Shown here piece by piece: positions 19,223 to 30,848 of a stretch of 64,000 nucleotides of DNA (its first letter is position 1; each line of letters starts with the position of its first letter). Source of the DNA: CBDATB01 sp965199745. GTDB lineage: Bacteria; Bacteroidota; Bacteroidia; Cytophagales; Flammeovirgaceae. The stretch lies in assembly GCA_965199745.1 (NCBI GenBank), contig CBDATB010000013.1:62001-126000 (forward strand), in the 5' to 3' direction. The notes under the pieces are model-generated. The model was not told the DNA's origin and did not search any database. It was given only the letters and a program-made list of their open reading frames with translations. The translations under genes and the position numbers were made by a program.

Positions 19223-21970
19223 ATGAAATTCAGGATTTTTTATCTATCAATAGCCATTTGCTCACTTACTTTCTATGAAACCCTAGCCACTCATATCCGA
19301 GCAGCAGACCTCACAGGAGTACGCACCAGTAAAACACAGTTGACCTATCGCTTTAAATTAACCTTATACAGAGACACACAGGGAATACCCGTAAAAAGTG
19401 ATGGAATTTTTACTTTTGGCATAGACGGTGAAGATATTACTAATGTGTCTCCTGTGCTAATAGCTGTCATACCCAATGCTGAGACGGAGGTATATGAATA
19501 TATGGTAGAATACACCTTCCCTTCTCCGGGCAATTACAGTGTAGGTTATTTTGAACGCAACAGAAACGAAAATATAGCCAATATGGATGTTTCTGGCCAA
19601 ACGCCTTTTTACATCGAATCTACTTTTAGGGTTGACCCTGTGCTAGGCTGCAATTCTTCACCCGTATTAACCATCTCGCCCATAGATATGGGAGCGATAG
19701 GGCAAAAATTTATTCATAACCCTGGTGCCTTTGACCCCGAAGGCGATAGCCTAGCTTACAAACTCACTATACCCAGACAAAACGAAGGGCAAAATGTAGT
19801 TAATTACCGAAGTCTTGAAACTTCTGAATTTAGTACCTCTGACGAACTTGGAAATACCCCTCCCACCTTTGCTATAGACCCCATCACCGGAGATTTAACG
19901 TGGGATGCCCCTACACAACCAGGTGAGTATAACGTGGCTTTTTTTGTGTGCGAATACCGTAATGGAATAGAGATTGGCAGAATTAACAGAGATATGCAAA
20001 TCACTATTAAAGACCATGATAACGATCGACCGAGAGTTACCGTGCCACAAGATACTTGCGTAATCGCTGGTAATTCTATTACTGGTATTATAACAGCGAA
20101 TGATGGAAATAATAATCAGATTATCTTAACAGAAGAAAACCAAGGAGGAATTTTTAGCCTACCGCCCCCTAGGAACTCTGCTAACTTTATACAAACCCAA
20201 AATGTACCCGGTGTGGCTAGTGGCTTTTTCTCATGGTTGACTACCTGTCAGGATGCGAGAAGAGAGTCTTATCAAGTTGTTTTCAAGGCAGAGGATCGAC
20301 CGATTCCTAGCTCAAATAGGCTTGTCGATGTGGGTGCGTGGCATATCAGGGTAGTAGGACCGCCACCCAATCTCACGCAGGCAAATCCTAATGCTTCCCA
20401 ACGAACCATCACATTGAATTGGGACACTTACCAGTGCCAAAATGCTCAAAGTATAAAGATTTTGAGAAGAGTTGGTAATTTTGATTTTACCCCTAATGTT
20501 TGTCAAACCGGATTACCGCCTGAGGCCGGTTACGAGCAAGTCGGAATGGTAGACATTTCCGAAAACAGTTTTGTCGACCGTACAGCTCGGCGTGGTGTTA
20601 CTTATTGCTATCGTATTTATGCTATTTTTCCCGAGCCTTCCGGAGGAGAGAGTATTGCCTCGCAAGAGCAATGCACTTTTTTGCCCACTATAGCTCCCTA
20701 TATGACTAAGGTAGACGTACTCGATACAGACCTTACACAAGGTCGTATTGCCGTAGAATGGACAAAACTTTCGTCACAGACGGTAGGATTTCCTAAACCA
20801 ATTACCTATCAACTAAGGCGATACTCTGGGTTACAAGGAGGTGCAGCGACAGTAATTGCTTCTTTTCAAGAAGAAGATACTACTTATATAGATACAGGGC
20901 TCAATACAGAAGAACGACCCTATCGTTACGATTTGATTATTTTCTCTGAAAATAACCCAATAGATACTTCGGCGACAGCTTCTTCTGTATATTTACGAGG
21001 CACTGCGGCTGATAATGTAAGCCTGACCTGGCAAGCTGATGTACCTTGGAGTAATCAGTCAACAGATCATCCATACCACTATATTTTTAGGGAAGCCTCT
21101 CCTGGAGATGGAACACTGGTGCTAATAGACAGTGTGGCAGTTACTGCAAACGGTTTAACTTATTTGGATGACGGTGGTATCTCGGGCTTTCCACTCATAC
21201 AGCGACAAACTTATTGCTATCAGGTCGCTACTGTAGGAACTTATAATAACATAGCTATTCGTGAGCCTTTAGTGAATAATTCTCAAGTCACGTGTGTGTT
21301 TGTGTCGGATACTGTGCCGCCTTGCTCACCGTTTTTGAGTGTAGATAATACAAATGGGCAGTGTACGCAGGCGTTTATCGAGAGTAGGAGAAGTCAAATT
21401 CAGGTAGGAGACTTCTCTTGTAGTATTAATAGTTTTTCCAATAACTTATCTTGGGCAGATGACAATGATGCAAATTGCGATGCCGATATTGCTTCCTATA
21501 GTATCTATTATGCACCTAAAAGAAATGGATCTTACGAGTTAATAGCCCAAAACCTAACTAGTACGAGCTTTGTACACGATAATTTAAGCTCTTTAGCTGG
21601 TTGTTATTTCATTACTGCCGTAGATAGCAGTGACAATGAAAGCGATGCCAGTAATATTATTTGTGTAGAAAATTGTCCTGAATTTTATATGCCCAATGTA
21701 TTTACGCCTAACAGTGATGGAAGAAACGATTTGCTCAAACCCATTTGCCGACTATTTGTTGAAAATGTAGATTTCACTATTTTGAATCGTTGGGGAGAGG
21801 TGGTGTACGCCAGTACAGATAACTTGGACATTAATTGGGACGGCAAAAACAGTAGCGGAGGTGATGTACCCGATGGTGTTTATTATTATGCAGCAGTAGT
21901 TACCTATAATGTTTTGGATGAGGAAAATAATACAGCTACTCTTCGGGGGGTAATCCATCTGTTACGGTGA
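19223..21970 (+). CDS. Large secreted surface protein with gliding-motility/T9SS C-terminal domain
   Basis: A 915-residue protein with a signal peptide (MKFRIFYLSIAICSLTFYETLA, next residues THIRAADLTG). The body has Ig-like/cadherin-like segments (FDPEGDSLAYKLTIP, ITGDLTWDAPTQPGEY) and fibronectin III-like modules with paired cysteines. The C-terminal ~90 residues read YMPNVFTPNSDGRNDLLKP, ILNRWGEVVYAS, WDGKNSSGGDVPDGVYYYA, the CHU_C domain that targets proteins to the type IX secretion system. It is probably exported to the cell surface or medium as an adhesin-like protein. Confidence 0.9.
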   Translation: MKFRIFYLSIAICSLTFYETLATHIRAADLTGVRTSKTQLTYRFKLTLYRDTQGIPVKSDGIFTFGIDGEDITNVSPVLIAVIPNAETEVYEYMVEYTFPSPGNYSVGYFERNRNENIANMDVSGQTPFYIESTFRVDPVLGCNSSPVLTISPIDMGAIGQKFIHNPGAFDPEGDSLAYKLTIPRQNEGQNVVNYRSLETSEFSTSDELGNTPPTFAIDPITGDLTWDAPTQPGEYNVAFFVCEYRNGIEIGRINRDMQITIKDHDNDRPRVTVPQDTCVIAGNSITGIITANDGNNNQIILTEENQGGIFSLPPPRNSANFIQTQNVPGVASGFFSWLTTCQDARRESYQVVFKAEDRPIPSSNRLVDVGAWHIRVVGPPPNLTQANPNASQRTITLNWDTYQCQNAQSIKILRRVGNFDFTPNVCQTGLPPEAGYEQVGMVDISENSFVDRTARRGVTYCYRIYAIFPEPSGGESIASQEQCTFLPTIAPYMTKVDVLDTDLTQGRIAVEWTKLSSQTVGFPKPITYQLRRYSGLQGGAATVIASFQEEDTTYIDTGLNTEERPYRYDLIIFSENNPIDTSATASSVYLRGTAADNVSLTWQADVPWSNQSTDHPYHYIFREASPGDGTLVLIDSVAVTANGLTYLDDGGISGFPLIQRQTYCYQVATVGTYNNIAIREPLVNNSQVTCVFVSDTVPPCSPFLSVDNTNGQCTQAFIESRRSQIQVGDFSCSINSFSNNLSWADDNDANCDADIASYSIYYAPKRNGSYELIAQNLTSTSFVHDNLSSLAGCYFITAVDSSDNESDASNIICVENCPEFYMPNVFTPNSDGRNDLLKPICRLFVENVDFTILNRWGEVVYASTDNLDINWDGKNSSGGDVPDGVYYYAAVVTYNVLDEENNTATLRGVIHLLR

Positions 21971-21998
21971 GTTTTTCTCAACTCTCAAGGAAATGCTT

Positions 21999-22412
21999 TT
22001 ATCTCTCTTTTATTTTATAAGCTAAGGCATACAGTTTAATCTGTTTGTCCATAGCAGCCAGCCCATTAGCGCGAGTCATAGAGAGCATCTGTTTCAATCC
22101 TATACTTTCGATACAGAACGCATCAGTATCGAGAATTTGCTGTGGGGTTTGTCCAGAGTAAATTCTGAGAAATAGACTGATTAAACCTTTTACCAAAACA
22201 GAATCGCTATCGCTGTAAAAATATACCTTACCGTTGTTAAGTCGGCTGGCAAGCCATACTTTTGACTGGCAAGCCTTAATGATGTTTTTTTCAGTTTTAT
22301 ACTCACTGTCGAGCAATGGCAATGCTTTGCCGAGTTCTATGATATAGTTGTATATATCTTGTTTATTATCAAAAAGTGCAAATTCTGCGATAATTTTCTC
22401 TTGTACATCCAT
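21999..22412 (-). CDS. sufE: SufE family sulfur-transfer protein
   Basis: A 137-residue SufE protein. It accepts persulfide sulfur from SufS and passes it to the Fe-S assembly scaffold. The acceptor cysteine is in IIKACQSKVWLASRL. Other conserved segments are GLISLFLRIYSGQTPQQIL and the C-terminal GLKQMLSMTRANGL. It starts 10 bases after the sufS stop, so the two form an operon. Confidence 0.94.
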   Translation of the reverse strand: MDVQEKIIAEFALFDNKQDIYNYIIELGKALPLLDSEYKTEKNIIKACQSKVWLASRLNNGKVYFYSDSDSVLVKGLISLFLRIYSGQTPQQILDTDAFCIESIGLKQMLSMTRANGLAAMDKQIKLYALAYKIKER

Positions 22413-22422
22413 TAGGTACTAC

Positions 22423-23640
22423 TTAAAGGACATGAATAATTTCCTCAATACTTTTGGTCAAGCTATCTATTTCTTCTTTGGTGTTATAAATAGCAAAAGA
22501 CACTCTGGCGGTACCGTCGATACGGTAGCGACTCATTAAGGGCTGTGCGCAGTGATGACCGGTTCGGATAGCAATACCTTTGGCATCGAGCATCATACCC
22601 AGGTCAAAATGATGCACACCATCCACTACGAAAGAAATCAGGCTAACTTTGCTTTTGGAAGTGCCTATAATCTTTATTTTTTTTATAGCAGATAGTTTTT
22701 CCGTGGCGTAATATAGCAGCTCTTGTTCGTGAGTAGCTATATTGGCTTTTCCAAGCAAATTCATGTAGTCCATGGCTGTCTTAAAAGCGATAGTATCGGC
22801 GATATTGGGCGTGCCGGCTTCAAATTTATAGGGCAGCTCATTATAGGTTGTCTTTTTAAAGCTAACATCCTTAATCATCTCTCCTCCCACCAAAAACGGT
22901 GGCATTTGTTCAAGAATTTCTTTCTTACCGTACAAAATACCAATGCCGGTAGGACCATACACTTTATGAGAAGAAAAAACGTAAAAATCGCAATCAATTT
23001 TTTTGACATTCACCTCAAAACGCGGTGCTGACTGTGCCCCGTCAACTAACACATAGGCACCATATTCACGTGCTTTTTTAATAATATACTCAATATCATT
23101 TACCGTTCCCAAAACATTAGAAGTGTGTACTACCGCTACAATTTTTGTACGTTCCGATAGTAATTTTTCATACTCTTCTAATAGCAGCTCACCCGTATCA
23201 TTCATAGGGATAATTTTTAAAGTAGCTCCTTTGCGCTCGCAAAGTATTTGCCAAGGTACGATATTGGCATGGTGTTCCATCGTGCTGATAATCACCTCAT
23301 CACCAGCCTGAACCTGACTCCAGCCAAAAGTATTAGCTACCAGATTAATACTTTCAGTGGTACCTTTGGTGATTATAATTTCTTCTGCACTGTTTGCCTG
23401 AATAAAAGCCCTAGCAGTCTCTCGGGTTGCTTCAAACTGTTCGGTAGCTGTGGCAGCTAGCGTATGGACACCGCGGTGCACGTTGGAATTTGTTTGGGTA
23501 TAGTAATCTGATAAGGCATCAATAACAACCTGTGGCTTTTGTGAAGTGGCAGCATTATCCAAATAAATTAAAGGATGCCCATTGACTTGCTGATAAAGAA
23601 TAGGAAAATCTTTTCTAATTTGCTCAACATGAATACTCAT
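22423..23640 (-). CDS. sufS: Cysteine desulfurase SufS
   Basis: A 405-residue PLP-dependent group II desulfurase that mobilises sulfur from cysteine for Fe-S clusters. Signatures are YLDNAATSQKP, NVHRGVHTLAATAT, the PLP lysine in YVFSSHKVYGPTGIG, and the active cysteine in IRTGHHCAQPLMSRY near the C-terminus. Cytoplasmic. sufE follows immediately. The scaffold genes sufBCD are not in this window. Confidence 0.97.
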   Translation of the reverse strand: MSIHVEQIRKDFPILYQQVNGHPLIYLDNAATSQKPQVVIDALSDYYTQTNSNVHRGVHTLAATATEQFEATRETARAFIQANSAEEIIITKGTTESINLVANTFGWSQVQAGDEVIISTMEHHANIVPWQILCERKGATLKIIPMNDTGELLLEEYEKLLSERTKIVAVVHTSNVLGTVNDIEYIIKKAREYGAYVLVDGAQSAPRFEVNVKKIDCDFYVFSSHKVYGPTGIGILYGKKEILEQMPPFLVGGEMIKDVSFKKTTYNELPYKFEAGTPNIADTIAFKTAMDYMNLLGKANIATHEQELLYYATEKLSAIKKIKIIGTSKSKVSLISFVVDGVHHFDLGMMLDAKGIAIRTGHHCAQPLMSRYRIDGTARVSFAIYNTKEEIDSLTKSIEEIIHVL

Positions 23641-23738
23641 TTTTTTAGTGTGGTTTTATGTAGTCAACTGCTTATTATCATCTGAGAGTACAAAACACGC
23701 GCATGTTAAAAAAGGTTTTCAGACATTAAAAACAGATT

Positions 23739-24731
23739 TTAGGGTTTAATATTTTTTTTAAACTGCTGAACTTTATCCACTACAAGGTGGGCAGCAATCA
23801 AGGCGGCAACGCCATCTTGTATGTTTACTCGGGGTCTTGTATCTTTGATAATACTTTTGTAGAAAGCACGTAACTCTTCTTTTATGGCGTTGACGGATTG
23901 AATATTTGCTTTTTCAAAAATAATTTCTTTTTTACCTTTTTGCTCGCCTAAATCTATCGTCATTGCCAAAGGATTTACCGATTGACCAGACCATTTCTGC
24001 AAACGAATAATTTCTGCCTGTTTATCCAAAAAATCTACTGAAATGTAAGTATCTTTTTGAAAGAAACGCGTTTTACGCATATTTTTTATTGAGATTCTGC
24101 TGGCAGTCAAATTGGCAACACAGCCGTTTTTGAAAGAAATGCGCGCGTTGGCAATATCGGGCGTATCGCTCACCACTGCTACGCCACTGGCATGTATATC
24201 TGCTATTTCAGTGTCTACAACATGCAGGACAATGTCAATATCATGTATCATTAAATCTAATATGACTGAAACATCGCTGCCGCGCGGATTGAATTGTGCT
24301 AATCGATGAGATTCAATAAACATCGGGTGTGTAATAAAAGGGTGTGCTGCCGTAAAGGCAGGGTTAAAGCGTTCGACGTGACCGATCTGAATTTTTACAG
24401 ATTTTTTCTCAGCACAGCTTTCCAGAGTTGTGGCCTCTTCTACATTGGCAGCAATAGGTTTTTCAATAAAACAATGCTTACTCATTTCGATGGCTTGCAT
24501 AGCTATTTCGTAATGAGACAGAGTGGTACTAACAATGTCTACTACATCAACGGCTCGTATCAATTCGTGGGGGGATGTGTAGCGTTTGATACCATAATGA
24601 TTAATAGCGTCTGAAGCCCGCTTATCGTCGGGGTCGTAGAAACCAACTAGGCGGTAGTTTTCAATATTTTGTATACACTGTAGGTGTATTTTTCCTAAAT
24701 GCCCTGCACCAAAAAGACCTATTTTAAGCAT
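23739..24731 (-). CDS. Gfo/Idh/MocA family oxidoreductase
   Basis: A 330-residue NAD(P)-dependent dehydrogenase. The Rossmann motif is KIGLFGAGHLGKIH. The EKPIAANVEEA motif, with the conserved EKP, is near residue 93, and GHVERFNPAF and LMIHDIDIVLH follow in the substrate domain. The substrate, probably a sugar or cyclitol derivative, cannot be predicted. It lies in a minus-strand run with 18 bases to the M14 peptidase gene upstream. Confidence 0.9.
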   Translation of the reverse strand: MLKIGLFGAGHLGKIHLQCIQNIENYRLVGFYDPDDKRASDAINHYGIKRYTSPHELIRAVDVVDIVSTTLSHYEIAMQAIEMSKHCFIEKPIAANVEEATTLESCAEKKSVKIQIGHVERFNPAFTAAHPFITHPMFIESHRLAQFNPRGSDVSVILDLMIHDIDIVLHVVDTEIADIHASGVAVVSDTPDIANARISFKNGCVANLTASRISIKNMRKTRFFQKDTYISVDFLDKQAEIIRLQKWSGQSVNPLAMTIDLGEQKGKKEIIFEKANIQSVNAIKEELRAFYKSIIKDTRPRVNIQDGVAALIAAHLVVDKVQQFKKNIKP

Positions 24732-24749
24732 ATTTTAGTCAATATTTTT

Positions 24750-27239
24750 TTACCAACTCACAAATACAGCATTGGCCATAGCAATACTTCCAGCATACCA
24801 AAATGCCCTAAAAAGAGGAGATTCTACGATATATACTATCTGACCATGACCATAACTTTCTGTACCAATAGCCAGACTATTGGGTATTTGTTCTTTTAGC
24901 ACGGCTCCCGTAAAGCCACTAATATGGCTTTTCTCTGCAAAAACACCCACATTCCAAGCCCCTTCTATGTATTGATACACCTGAGGATTTCTTTTTACTA
25001 AATGTAGACCTCTTAACAAACCGAAAGCAAGAGGATGGGTATCATCAAGTGTAACTTTATATATACTTCCTTGAACACTTTCAGAAATTCTTCGCTTTTG
25101 TTCTTCGCCATATGTTTTTAATCTTGCTTTTTGGCTTGGCTTCTTTTTATAGGTCGTAATTTTCAAGTGCTTATCTTGGGCAACTATCCTGATTGCTCCT
25201 TCCAACAAAATAAGCCTGCCGCCTGCTTTTACAAATTCCAACAGTTTATCTTTTATGTTGGTGTATTTGCCGTGGGGTACAATTAAAATGTCTATGTCAC
25301 TTAAATTAGCCCAGTTAGGCTGCTCGATATTGAATACGCTAATCGGGTAATTTATCTGTTGTTCAAAGAAATACCAGAGTTCGCCGAAAGCCGTAGGGCT
25401 AACGCCATCGCCAGCTAATAATGCAACATTAGGTGCCTTTATATACCTGACATGCCTCGAACCTAGATCTTTTCCTTTTTCTACCAAACCTGTATATGAT
25501 GCGTGTACATTTACACCAATACGGTTAGCGATGGCAGTTATTTTTTTATCAAAATCTGTCATTATCTGTCGATTATCTGAGCGAGTAATCACTAGTGTTC
25601 CTCTGGGAAAATCCTTCTTATTGGCACTAAAATCCTGATGAGCGATGCGAACTTTTATTTTTTGCTCAAACAAAGCACTTAATAAGCGGACATCTTTTAC
25701 ATTTTCCCAAGCTGCATAGTAGGCGTAGGTAGGCTGTTGGGGTGTCTTATTAACAGGCTGTTCAATAGTTACTGCCTTTCCTAAAGGAATTTCTTCGTTA
25801 ATGGCATAAGCCTCCAGTTGATACACATAAGGTAAAGCCCAAGCGGTGAGATCGTAAGTGACCGAGTCTGAAAACTTTGGACTGGGGTCAAAGAGTATTC
25901 TAACCATAGCAGCCATCGGTTGGCGCGTGTTAATAATAATGTATTCACTCTTTAACTGAATGTTAGTAATATTTTTATTGTTAAGATAATCAAAACCGGA
26001 AAACGCCACTTTGGAAGGTGACTTCGCATAGCTATATTGTATCTGTTGCCGGTCAAGCAATTGTAACAAAGCATGAAGAGATTCTGAATTGTTCGAGGTA
26101 CTAATCAAGTAACTTTTGTACTTTCCTAAATACTTTTGCGTGGCATTGGTAAAATACTGCTTAAATGAGGAGAGAAGCTGCACTTTATGCTCATACGCAG
26201 TGGCTATGGTAGATAGGCTAGCAGTGTAGTGATGTGCTATCCGATATTTAAGTGTAAGTGTGTCATCGGTCTGAGTTTGTACCCCCAGACCTGCCTTGCC
26301 ACTGCCACCCTGTTCGTAGGTAAGACCGATAGCACCGTTAAGTAGGGGCCAAGTATCACCATAGCCAGGATAGAATAAATCATAGACTTCTCTGGAAAAA
26401 TACAACCAGCAATTTTCGTCAAAATATTTTGCATTGCTACTGCCAACTATTCGCTGAAATTTTCTTTGCCAACCAGTTATTTCCTCATGAATAGGCTCTG
26501 CCCCAACGCCGATAAAGTAGGGAGAGTTAAGATCCATTTCGTGTAAATCAACATGTATTTGTGGCATCCATTGTTGATAAATTTTAACACGCTGCTGGCT
26601 TTCTAATTGTGTTAGCCAAGCCCAGTCTCTGTTCAGATCAAAAAGATAATGATTAAATCTTCCCGTAGGCCAGGGCTGCTGATGCTCCCAAGTATCGGGG
26701 TGGGTGTTGAGTAAGGTATTCATCTTTTGGCGATACCAATTCGTGTAGCGATCTCTGCCATCAGGGTTTTGACAAGGGTCTATCACCACTACTAATTCAC
26801 TGAGTTGCTCCTGCATATTATCCGTACTGCTAACCAAATAATAAAGTACCTTCATCGCTGCCTCCATGCTCGCTGCTTCATCGCCATGAATATTATAGCT
26901 TACCCAGACAATGGGTACTTCTTTTCCCTGAATGGCTCCTGTCTCAAGTCTTGTGTTAATGCGGTTATTTTGTCTTATTTGCTCTAATCTTTGAATGTTT
27001 TCCTCTGAAGAAACAAATGCCACGCCTAAAGGTCTACCTTCGTTGGCTTGCCCATAATTTTGATACACAACTTTTCCTGACTGTGTGGCAATATGCTCAA
27101 AGTAGTCTACCATACGGTGGTGATAGGTGAAATTATCGCCCAAGTCGTAGCCTAAAAAATCTTTTGGGGATTGAATATTTTGAGCAGTAAGAACACAACA
27201 AATTGCATATAAATATGTGAGTGAGAGTATTTTTTTCAT
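24750..27239 (-). CDS. M14 family zinc carboxypeptidase, exported
   Basis: An 829-residue protein with a signal peptide (MKKILSLTYLYAICCVLTAQ). The N-terminal half is an M14 metallocarboxypeptidase domain: zinc ligands in SYNIHGDEAASMEAAM (HxxE) and HVDLHEMD, and a catalytic Glu candidate in IGLTYEQGG. The C-terminal half includes a glutamine-amidotransferase-like segment (FVKAGGRLILLEGAIR) common in Bacteroidota M14 proteins. It probably degrades peptides in the periplasm or outside the cell. Confidence 0.92.
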   Translation of the reverse strand: MKKILSLTYLYAICCVLTAQNIQSPKDFLGYDLGDNFTYHHRMVDYFEHIATQSGKVVYQNYGQANEGRPLGVAFVSSEENIQRLEQIRQNNRINTRLETGAIQGKEVPIVWVSYNIHGDEAASMEAAMKVLYYLVSSTDNMQEQLSELVVVIDPCQNPDGRDRYTNWYRQKMNTLLNTHPDTWEHQQPWPTGRFNHYLFDLNRDWAWLTQLESQQRVKIYQQWMPQIHVDLHEMDLNSPYFIGVGAEPIHEEITGWQRKFQRIVGSSNAKYFDENCWLYFSREVYDLFYPGYGDTWPLLNGAIGLTYEQGGSGKAGLGVQTQTDDTLTLKYRIAHHYTASLSTIATAYEHKVQLLSSFKQYFTNATQKYLGKYKSYLISTSNNSESLHALLQLLDRQQIQYSYAKSPSKVAFSGFDYLNNKNITNIQLKSEYIIINTRQPMAAMVRILFDPSPKFSDSVTYDLTAWALPYVYQLEAYAINEEIPLGKAVTIEQPVNKTPQQPTYAYYAAWENVKDVRLLSALFEQKIKVRIAHQDFSANKKDFPRGTLVITRSDNRQIMTDFDKKITAIANRIGVNVHASYTGLVEKGKDLGSRHVRYIKAPNVALLAGDGVSPTAFGELWYFFEQQINYPISVFNIEQPNWANLSDIDILIVPHGKYTNIKDKLLEFVKAGGRLILLEGAIRIVAQDKHLKITTYKKKPSQKARLKTYGEEQKRRISESVQGSIYKVTLDDTHPLAFGLLRGLHLVKRNPQVYQYIEGAWNVGVFAEKSHISGFTGAVLKEQIPNSLAIGTESYGHGQIVYIVESPLFRAFWYAGSIAMANAVFVSW

Positions 27240-27269
27240 TCTTTTTACAGAACATTAGTTACGCTTTAA

Positions 27270-27725
27270 TTATTTGTCTTTTTTTCTTTCATCCTGCACT
27301 TTGGTATTTTCATTCTCTTCTCCTTTGCCCAAAGACTGTATTAAATCTGGGCAGTATTTTTTCAGTATATTATACCATTTAACTATCTTTTTAATGTCAG
27401 AAATATATACCTTCTCTTTGCTAAAGTCGGGCAACACGCTTGCAAAAAATGAAAAATAATCTTCATCAGTATTTCCTTTTAGCTTTAGCCCTTGCTCATA
27501 CTGCTCGTCCATTGATTTTAATACAGTGCTAAGCGGTATATTTTCTTGTCCACCATTGGCAAAAACAGTAATATTTTCAAGAATAGAAGCACGCTGTGTA
27601 GCGTGAATTACTTCTTTTTTCTTGTCTTCATCAATAGATGATACTATGGCTCCTGTCCTGGTTTTTTTAAGAATAAAAAAAAGCCCTGGCTTTCCCGATA
27701 CAGAAACAATTTCTTTCAGTGTCAT
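27270..27725 (-). CDS. DUF5606 domain-containing protein
   Basis: A 151-residue soluble protein. The N-terminus LKEIVSVSGKPGLFFILKKTRTGAIVSSID and ATQRASILENITVF match the Bacteroidota DUF5606 family as I recall it. The tail is Lys/Glu-rich and probably disordered. Function is unknown. It stands 31 bases upstream of the M14 gene on the same strand. Confidence 0.75.
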   Translation of the reverse strand: MTLKEIVSVSGKPGLFFILKKTRTGAIVSSIDEDKKKEVIHATQRASILENITVFANGGQENIPLSTVLKSMDEQYEQGLKLKGNTDEDYFSFFASVLPDFSKEKVYISDIKKIVKWYNILKKYCPDLIQSLGKGEENENTKVQDERKKDK

Positions 27726-28088
27726 GATTGCTTGAATTTATTTTCTTATTTTATTGCAAAAATATTTTAAAACACTTTGAGGCAAAAGTAATAAGCACAC
27801 ACTTGGAAACCGCATTTTGAGATAAAAAGCCTGCTTTCAGCTCGATTTTATCTGTGTAGGGTTGTTAAATTGACCAATTAGTCAAAGAAAATTAAGGCGT
27901 AGGCAATTTTTTTTGATTTTCAGCCTTTCCCAACTTGTCGGCTGCGTTCTTACGCAGTGATAATACTTCGTCAGGTATAAATTACCACCGCCAGTTGCGA
28001 GTGCAATAAACAATAGTAAGTTATTAAAAATAGCAAAAACAGTGTAAATATAAAAATACTGTCGTGCAAGATGGCAGAGGCTGAAAAA

Positions 28089-28117
28089 ATGTCAGTAAAA
28101 ATGTCAGCAAAATGTCA
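28089..28117. promoter_or_regulatory. Three phased ATGTCA repeats upstream of groES
   Basis: ATGTCA occurs at 28089, 28101 and 28112, each preceded by an A-tract, at 12- and 11-base intervals, close to the helical repeat. The arrangement resembles a multi-site activator target. It lies about 170-200 bases before the groES start codon. No regulator is identified. Confidence 0.35.
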
Positions 28118-28128
28118 TAAAATATGAG

Positions 28129-28144
28129 TGGCATAAGAAATGCT
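28129..28144 (+). promoter_or_regulatory. Sigma-54-like element before groES
   Basis: TGGCATAAGAAATGCT has GG and GC dinucleotides separated by exactly 10 bases, as in the -24/-12 consensus TGGCAC-N5-TTGCW, with two mismatches. It is the only such match I noticed here. The presence of rpoN in this genome cannot be judged from the window. Confidence 0.3.
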
Positions 28145-28194
28145 TAACCTGAGTTGTATTTGATGAAAATAGCTTTTCCAATCGAAATTGTATT

Positions 28195-28202
28195 TATGTT
28201 TG
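28195..28202 (+). promoter_or_regulatory. Candidate -7 element TATGTTTG before groES
   Basis: TATGTTTG fits the Bacteroidota consensus TAnnTTTG and would place transcription start about 80 bases before groES. The -33 side has TTTT but no clear TTTG at the usual spacing. No complete CIRCE operator was found in the 560-base upstream gap. Confidence 0.35.
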
Positions 28203-28288
28203 ATTAAACGTTTTGACTTGAGGCATATTTTCGCAATTTTCAAATACCACACTAGTCCAATTTATTAAAGTTTAAAATTTCAAAGAAA

Positions 28289-28564
28289 ATGTCAGCAAAC
28301 ATTAAACCCTTGGCAGATAGGGTACTTATCACACCTGCACCTGCCGAAGAGAAAACAGCTTCAGGTATTATCATTCCCGACACGGCCAAAGAGAAACCTC
28401 AAAGAGGTACAGTAGTGGCGGTCGGTCCGGGTAAGAAAGATGAACCTATTACAGTAAAATTCGGTGACACTGTGCTTTATGGCAAGTACTCAGGCACAGA
28501 ATTATCTGTTGGCGGACAAGATTATTTAATCATGCGCGAGTCCGATATTTTTGCTATCGTCTAG
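28289..28564 (+). CDS. groES: Co-chaperonin GroES
   Basis: A 91-residue co-chaperonin, the 10-kDa cap of GroEL. It contains [33 protein letters not shown] (the mobile loop spans the middle) and [14 protein letters not shown]. It is followed by groEL after 65 bases, the universal order. The upstream 560-base gap carries candidate control elements. Confidence 0.98.
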   Translation: MSANIKPLADRVLITPAPAEEKTASGIIIPDTAKEKPQRGTVVAVGPGKKDEPITVKFGDTVLYGKYSGTELSVGGQDYLIMRESDIFAIV

Positions 28565-28623
28565 GCTCGGGCGATGTTTCACTTTATTCAAATATTCACT
28601 AATAAAATCAATTAATAAATTAA

Positions 28624-30270
<1,647 letters not shown>

Positions 30271-30299
30271 TAAATTGCACACTGCATGCACATGAGACC

Positions 30300-30334
30300 A
30301 AAAAGACTGCCTATCCAAAAAGGCAGTCTTTTTT
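30300..30334 (+). terminator. Intrinsic terminator of groES-groEL
   Basis: AAAAGACTGCCT and AGGCAGTCTTTT form a perfect 12-bp stem with an 8-base loop, followed by further Ts. It starts 30 bases after the groEL stop. This is the clearest intrinsic terminator in the window. Confidence 0.92.
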
Positions 30335-30364
30335 AATACAAAATAATTTCCAAAAATCAGCAGT

Positions 30365-30778
30365 ATGGCGAGAATTATTGCAATAGATTATGGATTGAAA
30401 CGAACAGGGCTGGCAGTAACAGACCCCCTACAAATTATCGCAACAGGACTACATACTGTACCTACCAAAGATTTGACAGATTATCTCAAAGCCTACATCA
30501 AGAGCAAAGAGGTAAGTACTTTCGTTATGGGCATGCCCAAACATCTAAATAATCAAGATACCGACATTACAGCGAAAGTACGCCAATATCATCTGCAATT
30601 ACAAAAAAATTTTCCCGATAAAAAAATTGAACTAATCGACGAACGCTACACCTCTAAAATAGCCCTAGATGCAATGCTAAGGGGCGGTATGAAAAAGAAA
30701 AATAGGCGAAATAAAGGTAACGTGGATAAAATTAGTGCAGTAATTATTTTACAGTCTTTTTTAGAAAAGCAACCATGA
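30365..30778 (+). CDS. ruvX: Holliday junction resolvase RuvX/YqgF family
   Basis: A 137-residue RNase H-fold protein. The first acidic motif is IIAIDYGLKRTGLAVTD at the N-terminus, VMGMPKHLNNQDTD lies mid-protein, and IELIDERYTSKIA carries the conserved DERYTS. The last acidic residue region (VDKISAVIILQSFLE) is at the C-terminus. The family acts in 16S rRNA 5' maturation and perhaps junction resolution. It starts about 30 bases past the groEL terminator. Confidence 0.93.
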   Translation: MARIIAIDYGLKRTGLAVTDPLQIIATGLHTVPTKDLTDYLKAYIKSKEVSTFVMGMPKHLNNQDTDITAKVRQYHLQLQKNFPDKKIELIDERYTSKIALDAMLRGGMKKKNRRNKGNVDKISAVIILQSFLEKQP

Positions 30779-30848
30779 TTTTAGTTTTCTATATTTCCTA
30801 AGATCCGTAATACTATTAACTTTGGTAAATGTTGGAATGAAGAAACTT

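Noticed and set aside
27980..28030. GAGTGCAA as a half CIRCE (HrcA) operator before groES
   Set aside because: The partner half TTAGCACTC is missing at the required spacing.
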